Shown one piece after another: positions 39,644 to 48,760 of a stretch of DNA of 64,000 nucleotides. Both the position numbers and the translations under genes were made by a program. The DNA is from Pseudoroseicyclus tamaricis. GTDB taxonomy: Bacteria > Pseudomonadota > Alphaproteobacteria > Rhodobacterales > Rhodobacteraceae. Positions within the stretch are counted from its first letter, which is position 1. Each line of letters starts with the position of its first letter. Where the stretch lies: assembly GCF_012070395.1 (NCBI RefSeq), contig NZ_JAAFYS010000001.1, forward strand, positions 474,001-538,000, in the 5' to 3' direction. The notes below the pieces were generated by a model. The model was not told where the DNA came from and made no database searches. It saw only the letters and a program-made list of their open reading frames with translations.

Positions 39644-40836
39644 GGATTCTGCGCCTGAGAGAGCCGCGCCGCGACCGCCGCCAAGCCCTCCTCGATTAGT
39701 TCGTCTAGCTCACCGGCGTCCAGCACCTCGCGCAGCTCGGACGGCAGAACGTCCCGGAGATCCGCCAGTATTCGCTCCGCCTCATCCCGGAAGCCTGGGC
39801 TCTTCACCTCCTCGCGCATCGCCATCGCGAGGTCGCTAACGAGAGCGGCAGTTTCTGGCATATTTCCGGCGCGCACCAGCACGCGATCAAGATGCACTCC
39901 TTCAATGTCCTCGGCGAGCGCACCGAGGAAGCGTGCCGCTTCGCCGGACTGGGCAGAGAAAACCTGCGCACCGGGGCCCGACATCATGACCCGCAGCACC
40001 GTGGGGGCATCGCCTGAGCGGCCAGCGGCCAGTGCTTTGCGCACCCGATCCGTTCTGACATCCTGTGCCTCTTCCGCCGGCATGGGCAGCTCCATCTGGC
40101 GAAAGGCTACCAGACCGACGGGAAGGGCCTCTGCACGCGCCCCAAGTCCGTCGATATCCACGAGCGTGACCGAGCCCCCATTCGCTTCGCGAATGTGGCG
40201 ACCCTGGGGAATTCCGCTCATGACCGCGAGCGCTCCATCGCTGCGCCACTCTTGCCGCTTGTGGATGTGGCCGAGCGCCCAGTAGTCGTAGCCGTGGCCC
40301 AACAGATCAGAAATCGAGCAAGGGGCGTAGGGATCGTGCCCGCTCGTCCCGTCCGGTGAGCAGTGCATCAGACCGACGTTGATCCGGCCAAGAACAGGCT
40401 GCGGGTATTGGGGCAGAAAGCTCTGCGTCTCGGGCTGACCGCCATGAGACAAGCCGTGAAAGCTCGCTTCACCGATATCCACGGTCGGGCGTTCGCGATC
40501 TAGAAGCAAGACGTTCTCTCCCAGCGGGCCGTAACGCGCATGATCAAGAAGTCCATCGTGGTTGCCGCGGATCATGATTGTTGGGATGCCCTCAGCGCCA
40601 AGCCGCGCCACCGCCATAGAAAGCACTGTTCGTGCGGTGACATCGGGCACTCCGGTGTCAAATATATCCCCCGCGAGAACTAGCGCATCGACCTGACGCT
40701 CGATGGCAAGATCAACGATTCTCCTTAGGACATCCCGCGAAGCCGTGCGCAGTCGCTCCCCGAGAGCGGGGTCCCGAAGAGCTACAGAGCGAAAAGGGGA
40801 ATCGAGGTGAAGATCAGCAGCATGCAAAAGGCGCAT
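39640..40836 (-). CDS. yhaO: YhaO-like metallophosphoesterase (Mre11/SbcD-type DNA nuclease)
   Basis: 398 residues. Phosphodiesterase motifs in order: DLHLDSPF (I), VLAGDIFDTG (II), MIRGNHDG (III), LMHCSP (IV, His) and WALGHIHKRQ (V), the two-metal site of Mre11/SbcD enzymes. The C-terminal 150 residues form the YhaO capping domain. ATG 40836 (MRLLHAADLH) is preferred because motif I begins almost at the N-terminus in relatives; ATGs at 40854 and 40896 are possible. Upstream gene of a two-gene operon with YhaN (ATGA overlap). Confidence 0.85.
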   Translation of the reverse strand: MRLLHAADLHLDSPFRSVALRDPALGERLRTASRDVLRRIVDLAIERQVDALVLAGDIFDTGVPDVTARTVLSMAVARLGAEGIPTIMIRGNHDGLLDHARYGPLGENVLLLDRERPTVDIGEASFHGLSHGGQPETQSFLPQYPQPVLGRINVGLMHCSPDGTSGHDPYAPCSISDLLGHGYDYWALGHIHKRQEWRSDGALAVMSGIPQGRHIREANGGSVTLVDIDGLGARAEALPVGLVAFRQMELPMPAEEAQDVRTDRVRKALAAGRSGDAPTVLRVMMSGPGAQVFSAQSGEAARFLGALAEDIEGVHLDRVLVRAGNMPETAALVSDLAMAMREEVKSPGFRDEAERILADLRDVLPSELREVLDAGELDELIEEGLAAVAARLSQAQNP

Positions 40837-41587
40837 ACACTGGAGCATATCCATCCAGATGGAGACCACAACTCTTCGCTTTAGAATTGAGGGCATGCAA
40901 TCTGAAGAATGGCGCGCCTGCGATACTGGCTCTGGCGACCTGCTCCCTCGAGAGCCATGCCGGTGTCCTGATCACGGCTTGGCGCGACGACTATAGCTAC
41001 CATCGCCCCCATACGACCTCTACAGACTCACACCGTGGGAGCTTCACCAACGTTCAAAAGAGGAACGAAACCTAGAGATAGCCAACTTTTAAGCGGGGTC
41101 TAAGCCGTCCCGCCCGAGCTCGTCTGAGCTGTTGGAGAACAATGCGATTTTGTTGCTTGGGCACCGAAAGGGTGCTTACGTAGAAGCCCGGCCCGGTCGG
41201 CGTCTCGGAAGCCAGTCTCTTCCTCGGCTCGGCCTCCTGCCACGAGAGCCGCTGGCCGTGTGGCAGCGTTGAGCAATACCGCGAGCGTCGTCCATGCGCA
41301 CTGGACGCACCCTTCGGCACGCAGCTACGCGATCGTGGTGCGCGACCAGCGTTTGCGGCACCAGAACCGCCGGCACGCCCTCGCGCCTCGAGGCACTTGT
41401 CACTGCGGACAAGGCCGAGGCGCAAGCGACCCGGAAGGGGGTGGTGCGCCACCCACACTACCAACTCCACAAGGGCGCTCCGGCACGAATTCTCGAAGGA
41501 GACCATTTTCGACCCTCCCAGCGACGCGCATTGAGCGACTCGGGGTTGGGCTGCATAGTGGGCTCAGCCCACAGCCGCCGGGACGCC
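40837..41587. other. About 750-base stretch between YhaO and the HNH-like gene
   Basis: Holds the divergent promoter region, though no clear -35/-10 pair is visible. Open frames on both strands give implausible proteins. Nothing else recognised. Confidence 0.5.
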
Positions 41588-42724
41588 ATGCTCGACAATC
41601 CAGAACCACCTGTTTCCCGCGCCACGCTCGACGGGGCGCTCGATCTCTTCCGCGAGATCGTCGCGGTCAACGAGGCCGGCGGACGGCGTTTCGTCTCCTT
41701 CCGGCAGGGCGTGCTCCAGGGGGAGGAGGGCTACAAGAGTCGCGTCCACGCGATGGCGCGGCGGCGCATGGCGGCCGAAAACTGGGCGGCGGAAGATGTG
41801 GGCACCGGCAAGATCCTCGCGTCGATGGTGCAGGCCATCGCCGTGCCGGGCAACAACCTTCTCGCGATCGACGATCGGAACGGTCCCGATACGCGGACCC
41901 AGTTCCCGCTCGAAAAGGCGCTCGCGGACGGCCGGACGGGCGAGATGGAGCGCTTCTTCTTGGACCTCTATGCCCCGACCGATCCGCCTGACGACGAACG
42001 GCTCTTTTCCCGCGCCGTCGAGCACTTCGGCCGCGCATACCCCCTGATCGGGTATCTGTTCTTCCTCAGGGATATCGACCGGTTCACCCCGCTGCGTCCC
42101 AAGGGATTGCAGGCAGGACTGGCGGAGCTTGGTCTCGACTACAAGCTCGTGCAGAAATGCCAATGGGAAAACTACGGGGGGTTTCTCGAGATCGTTCATG
42201 GCCTGCGCCCAATGCTGGCCGAAGCACTGGACGACCCGGTGCTGCGCCTGATCGACGCTCATTCGTTTCTCTGGGTGCTCGGCAGCTGGAAGAGAACCCG
42301 CCAGGCAACTGGTGCATCGAGGCACGGAGCCGGTTCCACCTACGGCCCGGCCGAGATCGCCGCCTTCGAGATCGCGCGAAGCATTCTCGCCACAGTTTCC
42401 GTGGCAAACGGCCAGATCGTCGAGCGACGGGTGAAGCCCAAATCCACGTCGATGGATCGCGAGAATCTCATGAAACATGTTGCCGAGTTGATCCACGCCC
42501 AAAAAGGGCTCTGCAAGTTGACCGGACTGCCGCTCGATCTGCCGCCTGTCAGTGACCGCGACATGATGGCCTCTCCCGATCGGATCGACAGCGGCCTCGG
42601 ATACGAGATCGGCAACATCCAGATCGTGTGCTGGTTCGCCAATCGCTGGAAGGGCGACGACAGCGACACGAACTTCCGCCGGCTCCTTTCTCGGCTCGGG
42701 ATCGAGCCCCCGGCTTCGGACTGA
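41588..42724 (+). CDS. HNH-like domain protein of unknown function
   Basis: 378 residues. The first 290 residues are unrecognised (FLFFLRDIDRFTPLRPKGL and similar, mostly helical). The C-terminus resembles an HNH module: AQKGLCKLTGLPLDL (one Cys of the usual zinc pair), then SPDRIDSGLGYEIGNIQIVCWFANRWKG, in which DRID, GY and GN-x-Q-x-V-C match HNH endonucleases found in plasmids and islands. The first catalytic His is not obvious, so activity is open. ATG 41588 is preferred to more upstream in-frame starts, whose translation looks non-coding. It points away from YhaO and may belong to the same defence group. Confidence 0.6.
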   Translation: MLDNPEPPVSRATLDGALDLFREIVAVNEAGGRRFVSFRQGVLQGEEGYKSRVHAMARRRMAAENWAAEDVGTGKILASMVQAIAVPGNNLLAIDDRNGPDTRTQFPLEKALADGRTGEMERFFLDLYAPTDPPDDERLFSRAVEHFGRAYPLIGYLFFLRDIDRFTPLRPKGLQAGLAELGLDYKLVQKCQWENYGGFLEIVHGLRPMLAEALDDPVLRLIDAHSFLWVLGSWKRTRQATGASRHGAGSTYGPAEIAAFEIARSILATVSVANGQIVERRVKPKSTSMDRENLMKHVAELIHAQKGLCKLTGLPLDLPPVSDRDMMASPDRIDSGLGYEIGNIQIVCWFANRWKGDDSDTNFRRLLSRLGIEPPASD

Positions 42725-42854
42725 CGCATGGACCTCTCCGTCCGCCTGTCTGTCTTTCTGCCGGAAATCCCTGATAGGGGTTTCTCGGAGGCGGCAGGCC
42801 AGAGCCGCCGGGGGATCGCACACCTTTCTCCTTTTTTTGAGACGGTAGGTAAAC

Positions 42855-43595
42855 ATGGCCCCCTCCAAACCCGACATTCCGAAGAAACTGGCCGCCCGGG
42901 TCCGCGGCGCACAGGCGCGCGTGACGGATCTGCGCGACTCCCTCATCCACAATCACAAGCGACGCCTCCAGGCGCAGGCAGAGCTCGACGTCTTCCGTCG
43001 CCACCCGGAGGCCTATGCCGCGGATCGCTACGGCAACCACGGGGTCGACAGCTACCCCGTCCAAACCCGAACCCGCCGCCTCGCCGACGACGTAGCCTAT
43101 CACTCGAGCCGCATCAGTTAAATCGAGCGGGACCTTCCGAACGCGGAAGCCGCACTCGTCGCCGTGGAAGCCGATGTCCTCGCTGAGGTGCTGTCCATGC
43201 GACCCTCGACGGGTCGCGTGCCATGGCCGAAGCCCCTCCCATCCTTCACCGGGCGCATCTCTCGCGGGCTCGAGGCGCAGCAGCGAGACATCGATGCCGA
43301 GCCTGCCCGAGTCTCGGCCTACCGCGCCCGCCTGAAAGCGGAATACGATTCCGAGATGGCCGAGCTCGACCGACAATCGCAGCGCGAGGATGAGGCTGAA
43401 CAGCGCCGCTTTGCAAGTCTCTCCCCGGCCCAGCAGGAGGCCGAGCGCGCGGAAATCAGGACGTTTCTCAAGGTCCTCGAGGAGCGTGGTCTTAGCGTCG
43501 GCGATCTATTCAAGGGTTTGAGCGTCAGCGATACGTTCTACGAGGTCGACCGCGAAGCGCGCGCCAGGATCGCGCGGGGCGGCAGCGAAAGCTGA
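42855..43595 (+). pseudogene. Coiled-coil protein gene interrupted by an in-frame TAA
   Basis: One frame of 246 codons broken once by TAA at 43119-43121. The first part (88 residues) is a basic helical segment (KKLAARVRGAQARVTDLRDSL); the second (IERDLPNAEAALVAVEADVL onward) continues a heptad-like helical pattern and ends FYEVDREARARIARGG. Both halves have the same composition, and no frame change is needed, so it was a single gene of about 246 residues. GGTAGG lies before the ATG. It follows the HNH-like gene by 130 bases. Function unknown. An ATG/GTG restart in the second half could still yield a protein from about 43164. Confidence 0.6.
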
Positions 43596-43932
43596 GTGTC
43601 CCTGGCGGCCCCGGCCGGAAGGGGACGCTGACATGAAGGCGATAAACAACGGTGACGGTCTCAGTCGGGCGCTTCGCTTTCCCCTCCCCGGGTGGGGCGG
43701 ATCGCGTTTGGCCAGCTCGGCAGCGCGTGCTCGCGCAAGAGGAAAGTAGATCAGCAGACTGCGAATTCGTTCGCCCGAGAGTTTTTCAACTGAGACGACA
43801 TTCAAGGCCTGAATGCAAATCACGGTGGCGGGCCCGGCGAGTTCATCAACGGAATGGGCGGGAAGCGGACCTTCGCTGCGGCTACGACTAAGGTTCTGGA
43901 GGGGCGGAAAGCGGCCATTCGCTGCTTCAGCG
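43596..43932. other. Stretch without a recognisable gene
   Basis: Open frames on the minus strand cross it, but I recognise none. It probably belongs to the scrambled material that ends in the PHB depolymerase remnant. Confidence 0.45.
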
Positions 43933-44277
43933 GGCGAGGTCATCCCAAGCGTGGAGCAGACCTTAGCGCTTTGGCAAACCAACAATTTGGTGCCCTGCAT
44001 CGTGTACCAGGGGCTGGCGGATACGACCGTCGCCCCTGGCAACACCCATCAGATCACCGGCCCGCTGACGGGCAGAACCACCCGCACCACCGCCACTGGC
44101 GGGCGCTCAGCCCGGGTGACCGTGGGCACGAACACCGCGGGTCGCCCGGTGGAGGTGTGGGAGGTGGCCGGAGCAGGCCATGCCTGGGCCGAAGACTCGC
44201 AGACAGGCTCCTTCACCGATCCTACGGGCCCGGATGCCTCGGCAGAAATGGTCCGCTTCTTCGCAGCGCAGGGCTAA
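43933..44277 (+). pseudogene. C-terminal fragment of a PHB depolymerase-type esterase
   Basis: About 115 residues: PCIVYQGLADTTVAPGN carries the catalytic Asp loop (GLADTTV), and VEVWEVAGAGHAWAE carries the catalytic His (GAGHAW). The end SFTDPTGPDASAEMVRFF is typical of the alpha/beta-hydrolase extracellular PHA depolymerase-like family. The Ser nucleophile half and signal peptide are missing, so this is a remnant. Confidence 0.7.
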
Positions 44278-44597
44278 TGCTCTTCAGCCCGGCCGATTTC
44301 GGTCGCCAACCTCCCGGGCAACGGGCCGGATCGGAAGACATATCCCCTCTCGTTTCAGCGACTTGCCGATCCAGCGCCGATTTATTCCACGGTCGGGAGT
44401 GCTTTCACCGTGACTAGACCTACATTGAGAGAGGAGCGGAGATAAATCCGTTCTCCTATCTCGCCGACGGAACAGAATCTTACGCCGGCGAACGACCGCC
44501 AGCTTGTCTAATTCGCCGGCGTGGTTTCCTAGCCATCCGTTCCCTGATGACGCTTCTGCGGCGTCACTTACCGGTTGCCTTTTGCGCACTCTGAACC
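44278..44597. other. Stretch without a recognisable gene
   Basis: About 320 bases between the depolymerase remnant and the desaturase. It must hold the desaturase promoter, but no clear box is visible. Confidence 0.45.
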
Positions 44598-45692
44598 GTG
44601 CGCTCTTCCCTGGCACCCCAGCCCGACAGGACATTTTCCCGATTGCGAGATCTTCAAGATCAGACCGCCCCACAGCCGACAGGACGAGATTGGGTCCGTG
44701 TGCTCTCGGCCTATCGTGAGCCCTCGCCGAGGCGCAGCGTGCTCGAGCTCGCGCTGACGGTCGTTCCCTTCGTCGCTCTGCTCGCCCTTTCCTGCTGGGC
44801 GCTCTCGATAAGCCATCTGCTTGCGGCAGGGATCGCTGCCGTCAACGGCGCCTTCCTCGTCCGCCTGTTTCTCATCCAGCACGATTGCAGCCATAATGCG
44901 CTCTTTCGCTCGCGGCCCGCGAACGAGTGGGTCGGGCGTATCCTCGGTGTCGTGACGCTGACGCCATTTGATGTCTGGCGGCGGTCGCATTCGCTGCACC
45001 ACGCCTCCGTCGGCAATCTCGATGAGCGCGGCCTCGGCGACATTCCCACGCTGACCGTAGGCGAATATCGTCAACTCTCGCCGCTGCGAAGGGCGATCTA
45101 TCGCCTCTATCGTCACCCGCTATTCCTGTTCGGCATCGTCCCCGCATTCGTCTTCGTGCTGCGCAACCGCGTGCCGGCCGGGCAGATGCGGGCGGGCCGG
45201 CGCTACTGGGTCAGCGCCATGCTGACGAACCTCGCCATAGCCGTGATACTTGGCATCGGGATATGGCTCGGTGGGCCTGCGGCGCTTTATGCGATCGGCC
45301 CCACAATCCTCGTCGGCGCCACCATCGGCATGTGGCTCTTCTACGTTCAGCACCAGTTCGAGAAGACGGTCTGGGACCATGAGCCGAAGTGGGACCTGCA
45401 TGATGCCGCCCTGCACGGCAGCTCACATCTTGTGCTGCCGGCTCCGCTGGCCTGGTTCACCGCCAACATCGGGGCGCATCACGTGCACCACCTGCACGCG
45501 CGCGTGCCGTTCTACCGGCTCGCCGAAGTTCTGCGCGACCATCCGGCGCTCGACATGGCCCAGCGGCTGACCCTCTGGCAGAGCTTCCGCTGCGCCCGCC
45601 TGCACCTATGGGATGAAGAGCGCCGGCAACTGATGACCTTCCGCCAAGCGCGCGCGGTGCCGCAGATGGCACCACCCCGCATGGCCGCCTGA
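44598..45692 (+). CDS. Membrane fatty-acid desaturase
   Basis: 364 residues. The three His boxes of membrane di-iron desaturases are HDCSH (95-99), HSLHH (131-135) and HHVHH (294-298), and hydrophobic segments at about 50-90, 170-190 and 215-255 give the usual four membrane passes. The spacing fits omega-6/DesA-like acyl-lipid desaturases that introduce a second double bond. The GTG at 44598 is the first usable start after a stop; the true start may be a little downstream. A 53-residue protein follows 28 bases on. The gene looks intact and could change membrane lipids of the host. Confidence 0.85.
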   Translation: MRSSLAPQPDRTFSRLRDLQDQTAPQPTGRDWVRVLSAYREPSPRRSVLELALTVVPFVALLALSCWALSISHLLAAGIAAVNGAFLVRLFLIQHDCSHNALFRSRPANEWVGRILGVVTLTPFDVWRRSHSLHHASVGNLDERGLGDIPTLTVGEYRQLSPLRRAIYRLYRHPLFLFGIVPAFVFVLRNRVPAGQMRAGRRYWVSAMLTNLAIAVILGIGIWLGGPAALYAIGPTILVGATIGMWLFYVQHQFEKTVWDHEPKWDLHDAALHGSSHLVLPAPLAWFTANIGAHHVHHLHARVPFYRLAEVLRDHPALDMAQRLTLWQSFRCARLHLWDEERRQLMTFRQARAVPQMAPPRMAA

Positions 45693-45720
45693 TTTCCCCT
45701 CCCTCAAAAAGGATCCCGAC

Positions 45721-45882
45721 ATGGGTTATTCGTCCCCGAAGAAACCCTTCAACCTCAAAGCTTTCCTTGAGGCTCCGACCAAGCCCGGCAGCTCCCGCGG
45801 CCCCCGCCGCTTCCGCTCGACGGCCTACGCGATCCGCAAGGCGAACAAGGAAGCGTCGCCTGACACGACGCAATCGAGCTGA
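45721..45882 (+). CDS. Small basic protein downstream of the desaturase
   Basis: 53 residues (starting MGYSSPKKPFNLKAFLEAP), with AAAAAGGA 7 bases before the ATG, a strong ribosome site. About a quarter of residues are Lys/Arg, and Ser/Pro are frequent. No family recognised. The 28-base gap suggests cotranscription with the desaturase. Confidence 0.55.
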   Translation: MGYSSPKKPFNLKAFLEAPTKPGSSRGPRRFRSTAYAIRKANKEASPDTTQSS

Positions 45883-46305
45883 GAGACAATGTCGGGCTGC
45901 CTTCGGGCGGCCCCGCATTCATTTTGCGGCGGACCGATCCGCGGCCGGGTGCAGGCTAGGCAAGCTGGGCATCATGAGACTATTATGCGGCATAGCACGA
46001 AACGGCAGCTTCGCCCCGCTCAGCTGTCATCTCAGCTGCGGAGATGCGGCGCGATATTCGACTGTCAGGTTCTTTTGTAGCCGCACCGCACCGATGAATC
46101 GGCCGCCGAACGGTAGCAATGGTCCGGCCGGGGGCCATCTTGGCTGACGGGTTCAAATGTCAGTTCTGAGCCGTCCTTGACTGCGGCGAGACGGCCGCAC
46201 AGGGGTCAGGAATTGATATCTGCTGCACGGCGCCGGCGGCACGACGACCCGTCGGCTACTAGCACCACCGGCGCAACCAGTTCCGCTGCCGAGCGTTGCT
46301 TGAGC
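45883..46305. other. Stretch without a recognisable gene
   Basis: About 420 bases; short open frames only, none supported. Presumed leader of the hydrolase gene. Confidence 0.45.
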
Positions 46306-47085
46306 ATGGAACTGAATTGCGAACGTCACGGTGCCGGATCACCCTTGCTCCTGGTTCATGGGCTGGGTGGAAGCGTCCGGTCGTGGGACAGCATCCTGCC
46401 GATGCTTGCTCGCGAGTGCGAGGTCGTGTTGGTCGATCTGCCTGGGCACGGGGGGTCTCCGGCGCTTCCGGGACGCCAGACGATCGCCGCCTATGCGGAC
46501 GCGCTCGAGCACTTCATCGACCGGAACGGGCTCGCCGGCGTCGATACCGTTGGCAGTTCTGTCGGTGCGCGGCTGGTGCTGGAACTGGCACGGCGCGGCA
46601 TCGGCGGCCACACGGTCGCTTTTGATCCGGGCGGCTTCTGGCGCGGCTGGGAGACGGCGTGGTTCCGCTCCACGCTTGCCGCCTCGGTTCGGCTGGTGCG
46701 CCTCCTGCGGCGGCGCATTCCGGCGCTCTCGCACAGCCGCGCCGCGCGGGCCGTTCTGCTCGCGCAACTGTCGGCGAGGCCCGGCGCCCTCGATCCCCTG
46801 CTGGTCCGGAACGAGCTGACGGCCATAGCCGAGACAGACGTGTTCGACGCGATGCTGCGCGAACTGGCGCGTGGTCCGTTGCAGGAGGGGACCGCCACAC
46901 CTCCGGGCCGCGTGACGATTGGCTGGGGCCGTCAGGATCGTCTCCTGCTGCCACGTCAGGCGGAACGCGCGCAAGCGGCCTTCCCCACCGCGCGGTTGCA
47001 CTGGTTCGAGCGGTGTGGCCACTTCCCGCAATGGGACCGCCCGAAGGAGGCCGCAGAGGTCATCTTGGAAACGATGGCGAGATGA
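46306..47085 (+). CDS. Alpha/beta-fold hydrolase
   Basis: 259 residues. LLLVHGLGGSVRSWD gives the oxyanion-hole region, GSSVG the nucleophile elbow (Ser85), GRQDRLL the Asp, and ERCGHFPQWDRP the His near the C-terminus. All four fit the soluble hydrolase/esterase fold. ATG 46306 is the earliest start that keeps the fold; no strong ribosome site is seen. The substrate is unknown. Confidence 0.78.
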   Translation: MELNCERHGAGSPLLLVHGLGGSVRSWDSILPMLARECEVVLVDLPGHGGSPALPGRQTIAAYADALEHFIDRNGLAGVDTVGSSVGARLVLELARRGIGGHTVAFDPGGFWRGWETAWFRSTLAASVRLVRLLRRRIPALSHSRAARAVLLAQLSARPGALDPLLVRNELTAIAETDVFDAMLRELARGPLQEGTATPPGRVTIGWGRQDRLLLPRQAERAQAAFPTARLHWFERCGHFPQWDRPKEAAEVILETMAR

Positions 47086-47411
47086 GGCGCGGATGCCTGA
47101 CGTGACCTACCACGCGCGATCCAGCTCCTCGAGAAACTGCATGATGAGACGGAGATAACTCGAGCGGATGCTTCCTTTGCCCGCTCCGCCGACCTTCACC
47201 TTCGAAAATGATGCGCGAGGGATGAATGGCCGATATCGTGAAGCTGCATCGCAGCGTTCGACCATCAAGCCAATGGCAGCTCTGGGCCGGGAGCAGACCT
47301 TAGCTGCGGTCGGCACAAGCGGTCAGGTGGGGCGTGTTACGTTCAAAAACTCTTGCTTGATCGAGGGGTGTCGTGCTGATTCAATTCTGCCAATGGGCGG
47401 GAGGATCGACG
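47086..47411. other. Stretch without a recognisable gene
   Basis: About 325 bases between the hydrolase and the transposase remnant; nothing recognised. Confidence 0.45.
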
Positions 47412-47582
47412 ATGATGGGACCGAGGCAGGAGGCGCAACCGGCGCTGTTCTAGGAGTTCTCCCTAGAGCATCACGCCCCGCAGGATCACCTGCTGCAGTC
47501 CATTGATCACCGCGTCGACCTAAGCAGCAACGGCGCCTACCTCACGGATTTCTGCAGTCATATATTGCGGGGAGAGAAGTAA
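47412..47582 (+). pseudogene. N-terminal remnant of an IS1182-like transposase with in-frame TAG
   Basis: From ATG 47412: MMGPRQEAQPALF, a TAG where a Tyr is usual, then EFSLEHHAPQDHLLQSIDHR and VDLSSNGAYLTDF. This is the opening of IS1182-type DDE transposases (QxxLFYxFSLExHVPxDHLLRxID). It ends after 56 codons, with the catalytic domain gone. No terminal inverted repeats are visible. Confidence 0.65.
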
Positions 47583-47607
47583 CTGTGGCTAAGATTCTAG
47601 AGTGGTA

Positions 47608-47982
47608 ATGGAAATGCAGCGCTATGATTGCTTTGCCTCACTTGTCGATGAAATCGAGGCGATAGAAGAATACGGAAAAACTGCTGTCAAGAACGAGGTC
47701 GATCCAAATATCAGGCTGACTCAGCTTACGAAGAAGATTGGGAAATTTATGAAAAGCGTAGGGGAAGATGACGCAGAACTATCGTTCTTGTTGAACCATG
47801 AGCGCGCAGACATTCGCCATTGGGCAGCAAACTTCCTCCCTCAGAAACATGAGCGCAAAAACGAGGCGTGGGGTATACTTGAGGAGCTAGCGGCTAAAGA
47901 ACGCGGAAGAATTGGCCGGCGGTCGCATCTTTTGGTCACGAAGGTTCGGGAAAGCATGCGCAGGCAAGGCCTGACGGACTAG
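47608..47982 (+). CDS. Small alpha-helical protein, DUF2019-like
   Basis: 124 residues, AT-richer than its neighbours. ELSFLLNHERADIRHWAANFL resembles the HEAT-like repeat of DUF2019 proteins (LLxHPxxxVRxxAAxxLL), and the helical N-terminus also fits. DUF2019 members often occur beside toxins as possible immunity proteins, but no toxin gene is next to it. ATG 47608 is chosen over a GTG two codons upstream. Confidence 0.5.
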   Translation: MEMQRYDCFASLVDEIEAIEEYGKTAVKNEVDPNIRLTQLTKKIGKFMKSVGEDDAELSFLLNHERADIRHWAANFLPQKHERKNEAWGILEELAAKERGRIGRRSHLLVTKVRESMRRQGLTD

Positions 47983-48418
47983 CCCAACCTTCGTGCGCTC
48001 ATGGCGAGGTGAAACAAGTTGCCCTTTTCTTGTTGTGTCCATTCTACCAACAGCCGGAATCACCCTAGACTAGTGCGAGGCACGATTGCAGCAGCGGACA
48101 GGCCGATAAAACACCTTGTGTAGGCTGGGGTTTCGCCGCCTTAGTAGCCAAGCCGACCGATGCCGCGGAAGTGGGCGTCGACGATGGTCAGAAACCGGAG
48201 TTTCCTTTTGAGCGTGCGCTCAGGAAGTCTTTCGCGTTGAACCCGGTTTTCGTATTGAGGCTTGAGGGCATTGTGGTAAAGCGCGGGGCGAAGCTCAGGA
48301 AACGCGAAGACGAAAAGAGAGTTTGATTGTGCGCTGCGGTGGATCCCCTGGCGCAAGATGAAGCTTCAATTCCGGTGCTCCGCTTCCCAATTCATTGGCG
48401 CGAAGGGCAAGAAGCTCA
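47983..48418. other. Stretch without a supported gene
   Basis: A leftward frame of 71 codons (48141-48356) has fair composition (FAFPELRPALYHNALKPQY) but no family or start signal. Otherwise nothing recognised. Confidence 0.4.
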
Positions 48419-48650
48419 GAGCCGGCGCTCCATGAAGACCAGCCCCGCTGCAAGCTCGGGCAACACCCAGATATAGGGCCCGCGTTCGGTGAAGTCGGCG
48501 GCGCAGTAGAGCGCCCGCGCTTCGTGGTGCAGCGGCCCGGTGTCGAGCCGGATGGTGTCGTAGCCATCCGCCTGCGCCAAGGCGGCGTCGCAAAGTGCCC
48601 GGCCGACGCCGCGGCCACGGGCGCCCTCCGCCGCGAGGCATTTTCGACGG
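48419..48650 (-). pseudogene. GNAT acetyltransferase tail, copy 2
   Basis: The leftward frame gives GARGRGVGRALCDAALAQA, the acetyl-CoA loop (RGxGxG/A-type), then YDTIRLDTGPLHHEARALY and the end FMERRL. The N-terminal half is missing. It is longer than copy 1 at 29.7 kb and about 80% identical to it over the shared 130 bases by eye. Confidence 0.7.
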
Positions 48651-48760
48651 CTCTTCCGGCTCTGCTGGACCGTGGCCGGAGTGAATGAGATGCGATGGAA
48701 ATTGCGCAAAAGTATCGGAGCCTTGCGGCCCCAGTTTAAGTCGCTTGGTGCAATGCTGCG

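Noticed and set aside
41072-41506. A 144-codon leftward ORF in the gap before the HNH-like gene
   Set aside because: No start signal or domain; the plus strand is equally open here, so it is likely chance.
48141-48356. A 71-codon leftward ORF
   Set aside because: Fair composition, but no ribosome site, family or conserved neighbour; could be the end of a lost gene.
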